Of a DNA stretch of 6,319 nucleotides, positions 1-4,647 are shown piece after piece. The stretch is from contig JANQKH010000084.1 of NCBI GenBank assembly GCA_028281215.1, positions 1-6,319 of the forward strand, given 5' to 3'. Under the pieces are notes generated by a model, which was not told the DNA's origin, ran no database searches, and saw nothing but the letters and a program-made list of their open reading frames with translations. This DNA comes from Phycisphaeraceae bacterium. Lineage in GTDB: Bacteria; Planctomycetota; Phycisphaerae; Phycisphaerales; Phycisphaeraceae. The translations under genes were made by a program, and so were the position numbers. Each line of letters begins with the position of its first letter. The stretch's first letter is position 1.

Positions 1-173
1 CACATGAATGGCACAACCTGCTCGCGCCCGGCAAAACACTGTCACGCGAACTGAAACAGGTCGTAACTCAACATCGCAAACACGTTCCGACGAAGGAACA
101 CGCGCTGCTGCCAGGCAATTCCACTGGTCACAAAGCGTTTGCCGCGACCGAAGCGCTGCGCGACGAAAAGTAA
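1..173 (+). CDS. C-terminal end of a probable sulfatase (5' end outside window)
   Basis: Reading frame 3 is open from the left edge to a TAA at 171-173 and gives 56 residues beginning HEWHNLLAPG. The HEWHNL segment resembles the phrase near the end of many bacterial type I sulfatases (typically DPHEWxNLA), where the structured C-terminal subdomain closes. After it come a basic, charged stretch and a polar tail ending ALRDEK. No catalytic part is visible, so substrate and activity cannot be judged. The gene converges tail-to-tail on the complete sulfatase at 204-1706, with 30 bp and no convincing terminator hairpin between them. A sulfatase neighbour makes the reading more plausible, since these genes are often clustered in planctomycetes. 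The alternative is an unrelated protein with a chance HEWHNL match. The overlapping 8-442 frame has no recognisable protein character and is not favoured. Confidence 0.65.
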   Translation, partial: HEWHNLLAPGKTLSRELKQVVTQHRKHVPTKEHALLPGNSTGHKAFAATEALRDEK

Positions 174-203
174 TCGCCGTATCCAACCTGTTCCGCCGAT
201 GGA

Positions 204-1706
204 TCACTTGCCTCGCCTTTGAAACAGTTTTCGCTTGGTCTCCCACGGAATGTGCCGATCGAACATCGTGCCGTACCGCGTGTAATCGTGATAAGGCACG
301 GCTTCTTTTTTCCATGCGGCGACTGCAGCGTCATAGTGCTTGCGCATCGTGGCCAGGTCGCGCTGGTATGACTTATCCCCCGCCACGTTCTTTAACTCGT
401 GCGGATCGACGGAAAGGTGATACATCTCTTCGGTGGCCTTGAACGGCTTTTCCGCGAACGACCAGTACACATATTTCCAGTCACGGGTCACCACACTTAA
501 ACTGTACGTCGGCAAAGGCCCCCACACGTTCATCAGCGACAACGTCTGCCGGACGTCACTTTTCGGGTCGTCGTACAACGGCATCAGATTCACGCCGTCT
601 ATGTTTTTGGGTAGTTCAATCCCCGCCAGCGCGAGAATCGTAGGCGCAAAATCAATGTTGCCCGTCAACGAACCGCACGTCAGTTGCTTGCCGCTGTTGG
701 CGTGACGCGGATCGAACATGATCAACGGCACGCGCGACGATTCCTCATAAGGCAACACCTTCGAGCCGTAACCGTGCGAACCGCAGAAGAACCCGTTGTC
801 CGAGGTGTAAATGATCACCGTGTTGTTCGCGACACCGGCGTCCTTGATCGCATCACGAATCATGCCCACCGCCACGTCGATCGCGTAGCACTGTTGATGG
901 TACTTCGCCATCACCCCGTCGTAGTTCTTGTCGTAGTCCCAACTGTGGAAGCGTTCGTATTGGCGACCCTGCTTGCTCTGCGCGGAAAAGTGTTCGCCGT
1001 GCTTGCGGCCGTAGTTCACCGGCTTGGTGAACTTCTTGCCGGCGTACACATCATCAAACTTCGGGTCGGGCGTGACCGGACGGTGCGGTGCTTTGAAACT
1101 GATCGACAGGCAGAACGGCTTCGACTGTTTGGCGGCATATCGGACGAAGTCGCTTCCGAACGCGCCGTACGCGCGGGTCGCGTGCGGATACTTCTTGGCG
1201 TACTTCGCCATCGACTTGTTCTTCGCCGTCTCGAAGTGCGTCTGCCCCGGCCCGCCGCCCCACCAGTCGAAATCTTTTTCCGGCAGCCACTTCTTGCCGC
1301 CCGGTTCGGCCGCAACTTCAAATCCGAACTTGCCGGCAAACGCCGTGAGGTAGCCTGCCTTCCGCAGCAGCATCGGGTACGTTTTTTTCCAGTGCGGTTC
1401 CAACAGCGGCCCGTGATTAAAATTGCAGCCGGTCTTGTACTCGTACATCCCCGTCATCACATTCGCCCGGCTGGCCATGCAGATCGCTGTGGTGTCGTAG
1501 TGCCGGGTAAACAACATGCCGTCCCGCGCCAGCCGATCCAGGTGCGGTGTCTTCACGTCCTTGTTGCCGTAACAGCCCAGCGAATAAGTCGTCTGATCGT
1601 CCGACATCAGAAAGATGATGTTCGGCCGATCGGCGCCGCAGGCGCGGGAAGACATCACCATCAACGACGAACCAACGAACAACAGACACATCAACAAGCG
1701 AGTCAT
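204..1706 (-). CDS. Secreted type I sulfatase (formylglycine-dependent, alkaline phosphatase superfamily)
   Basis: A 500-residue sulfatase that would hydrolyse sulfate esters, probably outside the cytoplasm. Residues 1-25 form a Sec signal peptide: MTR, a hydrophobic stretch of about 15 residues, then ACGA before DRPNI. Metal-binding DD is at 36-37 in IIFLMSDDQ. The residue converted to formylglycine is Cys76 in CMASR (76-80), followed by ANVMTG. Other motifs are GK at 125-126, KAPHRP at 205-210, TSDNG at 301-305 with D303/N304 for calcium, and H311/K316 in SHGYGSK. The C-terminal subdomain has EMYHLSVDPHELKNV. Two departures from the textbook consensus are Ala for Pro in CxPSR, and AGKFGF where many sulfatases have GKWH. 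I believe both recur in a planctomycete subfamily, but that is memory. The ATG at 1706 is preferred to an in-frame TTG at 1712, because AAAGG lies 9 nt upstream of the ATG. The natural substrate cannot be read from sequence; a sulfated polysaccharide is usual. Confidence 0.95.
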   Translation of the reverse strand: MTRLLMCLLFVGSSLMVMSSRACGADRPNIIFLMSDDQTTYSLGCYGNKDVKTPHLDRLARDGMLFTRHYDTTAICMASRANVMTGMYEYKTGCNFNHGPLLEPHWKKTYPMLLRKAGYLTAFAGKFGFEVAAEPGGKKWLPEKDFDWWGGGPGQTHFETAKNKSMAKYAKKYPHATRAYGAFGSDFVRYAAKQSKPFCLSISFKAPHRPVTPDPKFDDVYAGKKFTKPVNYGRKHGEHFSAQSKQGRQYERFHSWDYDKNYDGVMAKYHQQCYAIDVAVGMIRDAIKDAGVANNTVIIYTSDNGFFCGSHGYGSKVLPYEESSRVPLIMFDPRHANSGKQLTCGSLTGNIDFAPTILALAGIELPKNIDGVNLMPLYDDPKSDVRQTLSLMNVWGPLPTYSLSVVTRDWKYVYWSFAEKPFKATEEMYHLSVDPHELKNVAGDKSYQRDLATMRKHYDAAVAAWKKEAVPYHDYTRYGTMFDRHIPWETKRKLFQRRGK

Positions 1707-1715
1707 GATCAACTA

Positions 1716-1720
1716 CCTTT
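1716..1720 (-). promoter_or_regulatory. Ribosome binding site of the sulfatase
   Basis: On the minus strand the sequence reads AAAGG, then 9 nt (TAGTTGATC), then ATG at 1706. This spacing fits the ATG. The alternative TTG at 1712 would be only 3 nt away, so this site decides the start. Confidence 0.6.
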
Positions 1721-1823
1721 ATGAAAGAAGACCGCAAACGGATTGGGATTGCCATGGTATCGTCGGCTGGCTGCGACCTGACTAGACCAGTGAGATCGAG
1801 CGGTGCGCACAGACATCGGACAG

Positions 1824-1837
1824 CCCGCGCGCACAAA
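1824..1837 (+). repeat. Left copy of a 14-bp direct repeat (CCCGCGCGCACAAA)
   Basis: This copy is identical to 2057-2070 in the same orientation. The pair brackets 219 bp holding 11 of the 12 TGTCCG/CGGACA motifs. It may mark the edges of an inserted or mobilised unit, or be a second binding motif. The sequence is partly low-complexity (CG alternation). Confidence 0.55.
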
Positions 1838-1842
1838 CGTGC

Positions 1843-1854
1843 ATGTCCGGACAT
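1843..1854. repeat. Perfect 12-bp palindrome ATGTCCGGACAT
   Basis: This is a perfect dyad with no spacer. The same 12 bp occur again at 2020-2031. It is the isolated member of the TGTCCG cluster nearest the sulfatase, 137 bp upstream of that gene's start codon. The size and symmetry suit a dimeric DNA-binding protein; the binder is unknown. Confidence 0.7.
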
Positions 1855-1926
1855 CGGGGATCCCCCCTCTGACGACGAACAATTTCTAACCACATGAAAC
1901 ACAATAGCTTGCATTAAATCACAGCC

Positions 1927-1951
1927 ATGTCCGGCCATGTCCGCCGGACAT
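1927..1951. repeat. Inverted repeat, 9-bp arms, containing three TGTCCG units
   Basis: ATGTCCGGC (1927-1935) and GCCGGACAT (1943-1951) are exact inverted copies around a 7-nt centre. A second direct copy, ATGTCCG (1937-1943), lies 10 bp after the first. The element could work as overlapping protein sites on DNA or as a hairpin in RNA. No T-run follows on either strand, so it is not a typical terminator. Confidence 0.7.
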
Positions 1952-1954
1952 TCG

Positions 1955-1969
1955 CCCCTCGTCGAGGGG
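1955..1969. repeat. Perfect 7-bp-arm palindrome CCCCTCG-T-CGAGGGG
   Basis: A 15-bp palindrome around a single central base, lying between the two dense groups of TGTCCG motifs and unrelated to them in sequence. As RNA it would fold as a 6-bp stem with a 3-nt loop. Neither side has the U-tract of an intrinsic terminator. Its role is unknown. Confidence 0.6.
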
Positions 1970-1988
1970 TCAAAAACGTGGATTTCTA

Positions 1989-2043
1989 TGTTCGGCGATG
2001 TCCGGACTGTGTCCGTTTCATGTCCGGACATGTCCGGCGGACA
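1989..2043. promoter_or_regulatory. Helically phased tandem array of five TGTCCG-type units
   Basis: Units start at 1989 (TGTTCG, one mismatch), 1999, 2010, 2021 and 2031, giving intervals of 10, 11, 11 and 10 bp. The mean of 10.5 bp is one turn of B-DNA, so every unit faces the same side of the helix. The last two units are also halves of palindromes: ATGTCCGGACAT at 2020-2031, and TGTCCG-G-CGGACA at 2031-2043. This resembles cooperative operator arrays or iterons. No replication protein or matching regulator is encoded in the window, so the function is open. Confidence 0.65.
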
Positions 2044-2056
2044 CGTTTTGCAACCA

Positions 2057-2070
2057 CCCGCGCGCACAAA
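2057..2070 (+). repeat. Right copy of the 14-bp direct repeat
   Basis: This is the second exact copy of CCCGCGCGCACAAA, 13 bp after the last TGTCCG unit. Flanking bases on either side do not extend the match to the left copy, so the repeat ends sharply at 14 bp. Confidence 0.55.
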
Positions 2071-2395
2071 TATCGACACCCTACAACGCGGCGAAAACCC
2101 GGCGCCAAAACTTGTGCCGATTAACTTTAAACGCGCAATCGTCGTCGACACCAGAAGCCCGTCGTAGTTCTGTGGTTTATTCAACAATGACCGCCGCGCA
2201 TGCGAGATCACAGGTTGTCCCGTCCGGTGAGACATGGCCCATCAGTTTACCAAATTTAACCCGAACCTGCAACCGGGACAAACCACGTTTTCCGGGTCGG
2301 ATTCCCGCCGATTTCATGGCATTTGATCCGCCCTATCCTCTCAGACAACTAAAAACCGGCACAGTTAATCGCCATTCCGCCTGGACTCCGCAACA

Positions 2396-2414
2396 GTCCG
2401 ATTTGAATTCGGAC
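2396..2414. promoter_or_regulatory. Candidate operator: 19-bp dyad over the -35 box of the suf promoter
   Basis: GTCCGATTTGAATTCGGAC has exact 6-bp outer arms (GTCCGA / TCGGAC), two further inner pairs (TT/AA) and one mismatched pair around a central G. It contains the whole predicted -35 hexamer, so a bound dimer would block RNA polymerase. A second, smaller dyad (GGACT-7 nt-AGTCC, 2383-2399) overlaps its left arm. The natural candidate ligand is the Rrf2 protein encoded 93 bp downstream, because Rrf2 proteins commonly autoregulate. That link is inference. Confidence 0.5.
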
Positions 2415-2431
2415 CAGATTAGACCTATATT
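2403..2431 (+). promoter_or_regulatory. Predicted sigma70-type promoter of the rrf2-sufBCD operon
   Basis: The -35 is TTGAAT (2403-2408), the spacer is 17 bp, and the -10 is TATATT (2426-2431, one mismatch to TATAAT). The transcription start would fall near 2438, giving a leader of about 70 nt before the Rrf2 start codon. It is the best promoter match I found in the intergenic region. Two GACC-headed 10-mers (2412-2421 and 2422-2431) sit head-to-tail across the spacer and -10. Confidence 0.6.
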
Positions 2432-2477
2432 GTCGCCGACGGACGAGAAATACCCATTTTTAGCCCGTTTTGGTGGA

Positions 2478-2495
2478 TTTCATCATTTTCATCAT
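2478..2495 (+). repeat. Perfect tandem duplication of TTTCATCAT in the operon leader
   Basis: TTTCATCAT occurs twice back to back, ending 11 nt before the ATG at 2507. This is where a Shine-Dalgarno sequence would normally lie, and none is present. The element is pyrimidine/AU-rich and likely unstructured, which could help ribosome loading without an SD. That role is inference. Confidence 0.65.
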
Positions 2496-2506
2496 AGACG
2501 ATACCA

Positions 2507-3052
2507 ATGTTCAGCCTCAATCGAAAAACTGATTATGCCCTCGTCGCCCTCGCCCGGCTGGCGTCCGAAACCGACGGCGACCCACTCAGCGCCCGCGCGA
2601 TTGCCGAGGCGTTTGACCTGCCACTTCAGGGGCTGATGGGTATCCTCAAGGAGTTGCACCGGGCGGGCCTGGTCGATTCGATTCGCGGCTCGAAAGGCGG
2701 CTACATTCTGGCACGGCAGGCGAAGGCGATTTCCGTATCGGATGTCATTCGCGCGATCGAAGGGCCCACGCAACTGGCGCCCTGCTGCGATGACATTGAT
2801 GACGGCGACGAATGCATCACCTGTCGACTGATCGCGCGGTGTCCGATTTCATCGGCGATCCGTGATCTGAGTGGCCGCATCTCCGAGTTTCTGAATACCG
2901 TGACCATCGCAGACCTGTTGGAATCAGAGAACGGGACACCGCTGCCAGCGGTGAGAGCGGGAAAAAGTAAAGGAGGCCGAGAAGAGAAAGAAGGAATTGA
3001 AGATGGCGGGCGACAGATTCCGGTTCAGGTGAAGGTCAACATTGAACGCTAA
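2507..3052 (+). CDS. Rrf2-family transcriptional regulator, likely Fe-S-sensing regulator of the suf operon
   Basis: A 181-residue protein opening MFSLNRKTDYALVALARLA, the characteristic Rrf2/IscR N-terminus, which fixes the start even though no SD is visible. The winged helix-turn-helix covers about residues 5-70: LSARAIAEAF, the recognition helix region LQGLMGILKELHRAGLV, and a wing GSKGGY. Cysteines at 93, 94, 103, 106 and 112 form a ligand cluster with spacing C-x8-C-x2-C-x5-C, suited to an Fe-S cluster as in IscR, NsrR and RsrR. The dimerisation helix follows (about 113-138). Residues 141-181 are a K/E/G-rich tail beyond the usual length of roughly 140-165 residues. The gene is first in a run with sufB, sufC and sufD, which points to control of Fe-S cluster assembly. 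Repressor versus activator, and the cluster type, cannot be told from sequence. Confidence 0.92.
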   Translation: MFSLNRKTDYALVALARLASETDGDPLSARAIAEAFDLPLQGLMGILKELHRAGLVDSIRGSKGGYILARQAKAISVSDVIRAIEGPTQLAPCCDDIDDGDECITCRLIARCPISSAIRDLSGRISEFLNTVTIADLLESENGTPLPAVRAGKSKGGREEKEGIEDGGRQIPVQVKVNIER

Positions 3053-3055
3053 TCC

Positions 3056-3093
3056 GCCGGTCGTTTTCGCCCTGCAATGAGGCGAGCACCGGC
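3056..3093 (+). other. Hairpin in the rrf2-sufB gap
   Basis: GCCGGT (3056-3061) pairs with ACCGGC (3088-3093). Inside it TCGCC (3067-3071) pairs with GGCGA (3081-3085), leaving a 9-nt loop and an asymmetric interior loop. It begins 3 nt after the Rrf2 stop codon and ends 18 nt before the sufB start. No U-tract follows, so it is more likely a processing, stability or translation element than a terminator. Confidence 0.5.
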
Positions 3094-3111
3094 CGCAGTA
3101 GAAAGTAACCC

Positions 3112-4566
3112 ATGGCGACGACTGAAGAAATCAAACGCGAACTCGCCGGCCAGAAGTACAAGTACGGCTGGACGACCGACATCGAGACCGATCAATTCCC
3201 GCCCGGTCTCAATGAAGACATTGTCCGCGCAATCAGCGCCAAAAAAGAAGAACCCGAATGGCTGACCGAGTGGCGGCTCAAAGCATTCCGCCACTGGCAA
3301 ACAATGGAAGAGCCGACGTGGCAGTTCCTGCCTTACGGGTACGGCCCGATCGACTATCAAGGCTTAAGCTACTACTCCGCACCGAAAGAGAAACCCAAAC
3401 TGGAAAGCCTCGATCAGGTCGATCCGAAACTGCTTGAAACGTATGAAAAATTGGGCATCCCGCTATCAGAACAGAAAGCGCTGGCAGGCGTGGCCGTTGA
3501 TGCGGTGTTTGATTCGGTCTCCGTCGCGACCACGTTCAAGGCGGAACTCGAAAAGGTCGGCGTGATCTTCTGCCCGATCAGCGAAGCGGTGCGTGACCAT
3601 CCTGAACTGGTGAAAAAATACCTCGGCTCGGTCGTGCCATACAGCGACAACTTTTTCGCCACGCTCAACAGCGCGGTGTTTTCCGATGGGTCGTTCGTCT
3701 ACATCCCCAAAGGCGTACGCTGCCCGATGGAACTGTCGACCTACTTCCGCATCAACGCGATGAACACGGGGCAGTTTGAGCGGACACTGATCGTGGCCGA
3801 CGAGGGCAGTCATGTCAGCTATCTCGAAGGCTGCACCGCGCCGATGCGGGATGAAAACCAGTTGCACGCTGCAGTCGTTGAACTGGTCGCACTCGAAGAC
3901 GCGACGATCAAGTATTCGACGATTCAGAACTGGTACCCCGGCGATCCGCAGACCGGTGTTGGCGGGATCTACAACTTCGTGACCAAGCGCGGCGCCTGCC
4001 GCGGCGATAATTCGCACATCAGTTGGACACAAGTCGAAACCGGCTCGGCCGTCACGTGGAAATACCCGTCGTGCATCCTCCAAGGCGACAACTCGATCGG
4101 CGAGTTCTACTCCGTCGCAGTCACCAACGGCCATCAACAGGCGGACACCGGCACCAAGATGATCCATATCGGCAAGAACACCCGATCAACGACCATCAGC
4201 AAAGGGATCAGCGCCGGCAAAGGGCAGAACGTGTATCGCGGCCAGGTGAAGGTGCTTAAGAACGCCACCGCCAGCCGAAACTACACGGTGTGCGACTCCT
4301 TGCTCATCGGCGACAAGTGCGGTGCACACACATTCCCGTACATCGAAATCAAAAACACCACCAGTCAGGCCGAGCACGAAGCCTCAACTTCCAAGATCGG
4401 TGAAGACCAGATCTTCTACTGCCAACAACGTGGCATGGACGAAGAGACCGCGGTCTCGCTGATCGTCAACGGCTTCTGCAAAGAAGTGTTCAAGGAACTG
4501 CCCATGGAGTTCGCGGTAGAGGCAAAGAAGCTGTTGAGCGTGAGTTTGGAAGGAAGCGTCGGGTAA
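3112..4566 (+). CDS. sufB: SufB, scaffold subunit of the SufBC2D Fe-S cluster assembly complex
   Basis: SufB is the cytoplasmic scaffold on which SufBC2D builds nascent Fe-S clusters from persulfide sulfur delivered by SufS-SufE/U. The 484 residues match the family length (E. coli SufB is 495). The N-terminal region has LNEDIVRAISAKKEEPEW, the segment 195-212 reads FVYIPKGVRCPMELST, and the beta-helix core carries SYLEGCTAP (236-244) and GDNSHISWTQVETGS (298-312). The C-terminal half has CDSLLIGDKCGAHTFPY, where Cys403 corresponds to the catalytically important Cys405 of E. coli SufB. It is followed by EHEASTSKIGEDQ and the closing helices NGFCKEVFKELPMEFAVEA that bind SufC. The start is fixed by length and by MATTEEIKRE preceding the conserved N-terminus. 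Only a weak purine stretch (GAAAG, 3101-3105) precedes it. It lies 59 bp after the regulator gene. Confidence 0.97.
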   Translation: MATTEEIKRELAGQKYKYGWTTDIETDQFPPGLNEDIVRAISAKKEEPEWLTEWRLKAFRHWQTMEEPTWQFLPYGYGPIDYQGLSYYSAPKEKPKLESLDQVDPKLLETYEKLGIPLSEQKALAGVAVDAVFDSVSVATTFKAELEKVGVIFCPISEAVRDHPELVKKYLGSVVPYSDNFFATLNSAVFSDGSFVYIPKGVRCPMELSTYFRINAMNTGQFERTLIVADEGSHVSYLEGCTAPMRDENQLHAAVVELVALEDATIKYSTIQNWYPGDPQTGVGGIYNFVTKRGACRGDNSHISWTQVETGSAVTWKYPSCILQGDNSIGEFYSVAVTNGHQQADTGTKMIHIGKNTRSTTISKGISAGKGQNVYRGQVKVLKNATASRNYTVCDSLLIGDKCGAHTFPYIEIKNTTSQAEHEASTSKIGEDQIFYCQQRGMDEETAVSLIVNGFCKEVFKELPMEFAVEAKKLLSVSLEGSVG

Positions 4567-4610
4567 GCGGGAAGTGGAAAGTAGGAACGCGGGATGATCA
4601 ATGTTGAGCG

Positions 4611-4627
4611 GCGGATCGCAGATCCGC
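4611..4627 (+). other. Perfect 7-bp hairpin between sufB and sufC
   Basis: GCGGATC (4611-4617) and GATCCGC (4621-4627) are exact inverted copies around a 3-nt loop GCA. The stem is followed by GTTTAAGGA, where AAGGA is the sufC ribosome binding site. It is too weak in U to be a strong terminator. It could tune sufC translation, mark an mRNA cleavage point, or be a copy of a dispersed genomic repeat. Confidence 0.6.
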
Positions 4628-4631
4628 GTTT

Positions 4632-4636
4632 AAGGA
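4632..4636 (+). promoter_or_regulatory. Ribosome binding site chosen for sufC
   Basis: AAGGA lies 11 nt before the ATG at 4648. A competing in-frame ATG at 4594 has AGGA (4583-4586) 7 nt upstream, so SD evidence alone does not settle the start. Protein conservation favours 4648. Confidence 0.5.
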
Positions 4637-4647
4637 AGCCAATCGAA

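Larger units (their letters stand above)
1813..2043. repeat. Cluster of TGTCCG / CGGACA hexamers (12 exact copies)
   Basis: Exact TGTCCG starts at 1844, 1928, 1938, 1999, 2010, 2021 and 2031. Its complement CGGACA starts at 1817, 1848, 1945, 2025 and 2038. Several copies join into palindromes such as ATGTCCGGACAT. A random 231-bp stretch would be expected to hold far fewer than one copy per orientation. The cluster lies between two divergent genes and starts about 110 bp upstream of the sulfatase start. It looks like a multi-site protein-binding region or a dispersed genomic repeat. I do not recognise the motif as belonging to a named regulator. Confidence 0.75.
1707..2506. other. 800-bp intergenic region between divergent sulfatase and suf operon
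   Basis: No credible gene was found on either strand. The open frames here (for example 1417-2235 minus and 1998-2636 plus) run into neighbouring genes in the wrong frame and have no family character. The region divides in two. Positions 1813-2070 are packed with TGTCCG/CGGACA motifs and inverted repeats. Positions 2071-2380 show nothing I can interpret. Positions 2383-2506 carry the suf promoter, dyads and a tandem repeat. I could not find a convincing promoter for the sulfatase gene on the minus strand. Confidence 0.75.

Noticed and set aside
1707..1712. TTG at 1712 as the sulfatase start
   Set aside because: It adds only two residues and is 3 nt from the ribosome binding site, while the ATG at 1706 has correct spacing.
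684..1724. Plus-strand open frame of 346 codons
   Set aside because: It is the antisense shadow of the sulfatase gene, with an Arg/His/Val-rich composition typical of antisense frames in GC-rich DNA.
1955..1969. CCCCTCGTCGAGGGG considered as an intrinsic terminator
   Set aside because: There is no U-tract immediately after it on either strand, and no gene ends nearby.
2026..2035. GGACATGTCC matches the half-site consensus of the animal p53 response element
   Set aside because: The match follows from the local TGTCCG/CGGACA repeats, and bacteria have no p53; it is coincidental.
1927..2043. TGTCCG cluster considered as a CRISPR array
   Set aside because: Units are about 6-12 bp at 10-11 bp intervals and occur in both orientations, without 25-40 bp repeats, unique spacers or cas genes.
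1417..2235. Minus-strand open frame of 272 codons covering the intergenic repeats
   Set aside because: It overlaps the sulfatase coding sequence in another frame, is rich in Cys/Arg/His without motifs, and runs through the palindromic cluster.
1998..2636. Plus-strand open frame of 212 codons entering the Rrf2 gene
   Set aside because: It overlaps the clearly real Rrf2 start in another frame, crosses the predicted promoter and shows no protein-family features.
2971..2976. Perfect AGGAGG inside the 3' end of the Rrf2 gene
   Set aside because: No start codon lies 5-12 nt downstream; the later ATG at 3003 opens a frame of only a few codons and does not lead into sufB.
3077..3265. Short plus-strand frame overlapping the sufB start
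   Set aside because: It lies out of frame inside the well-conserved SufB N-terminal coding region and has no SD or motif.
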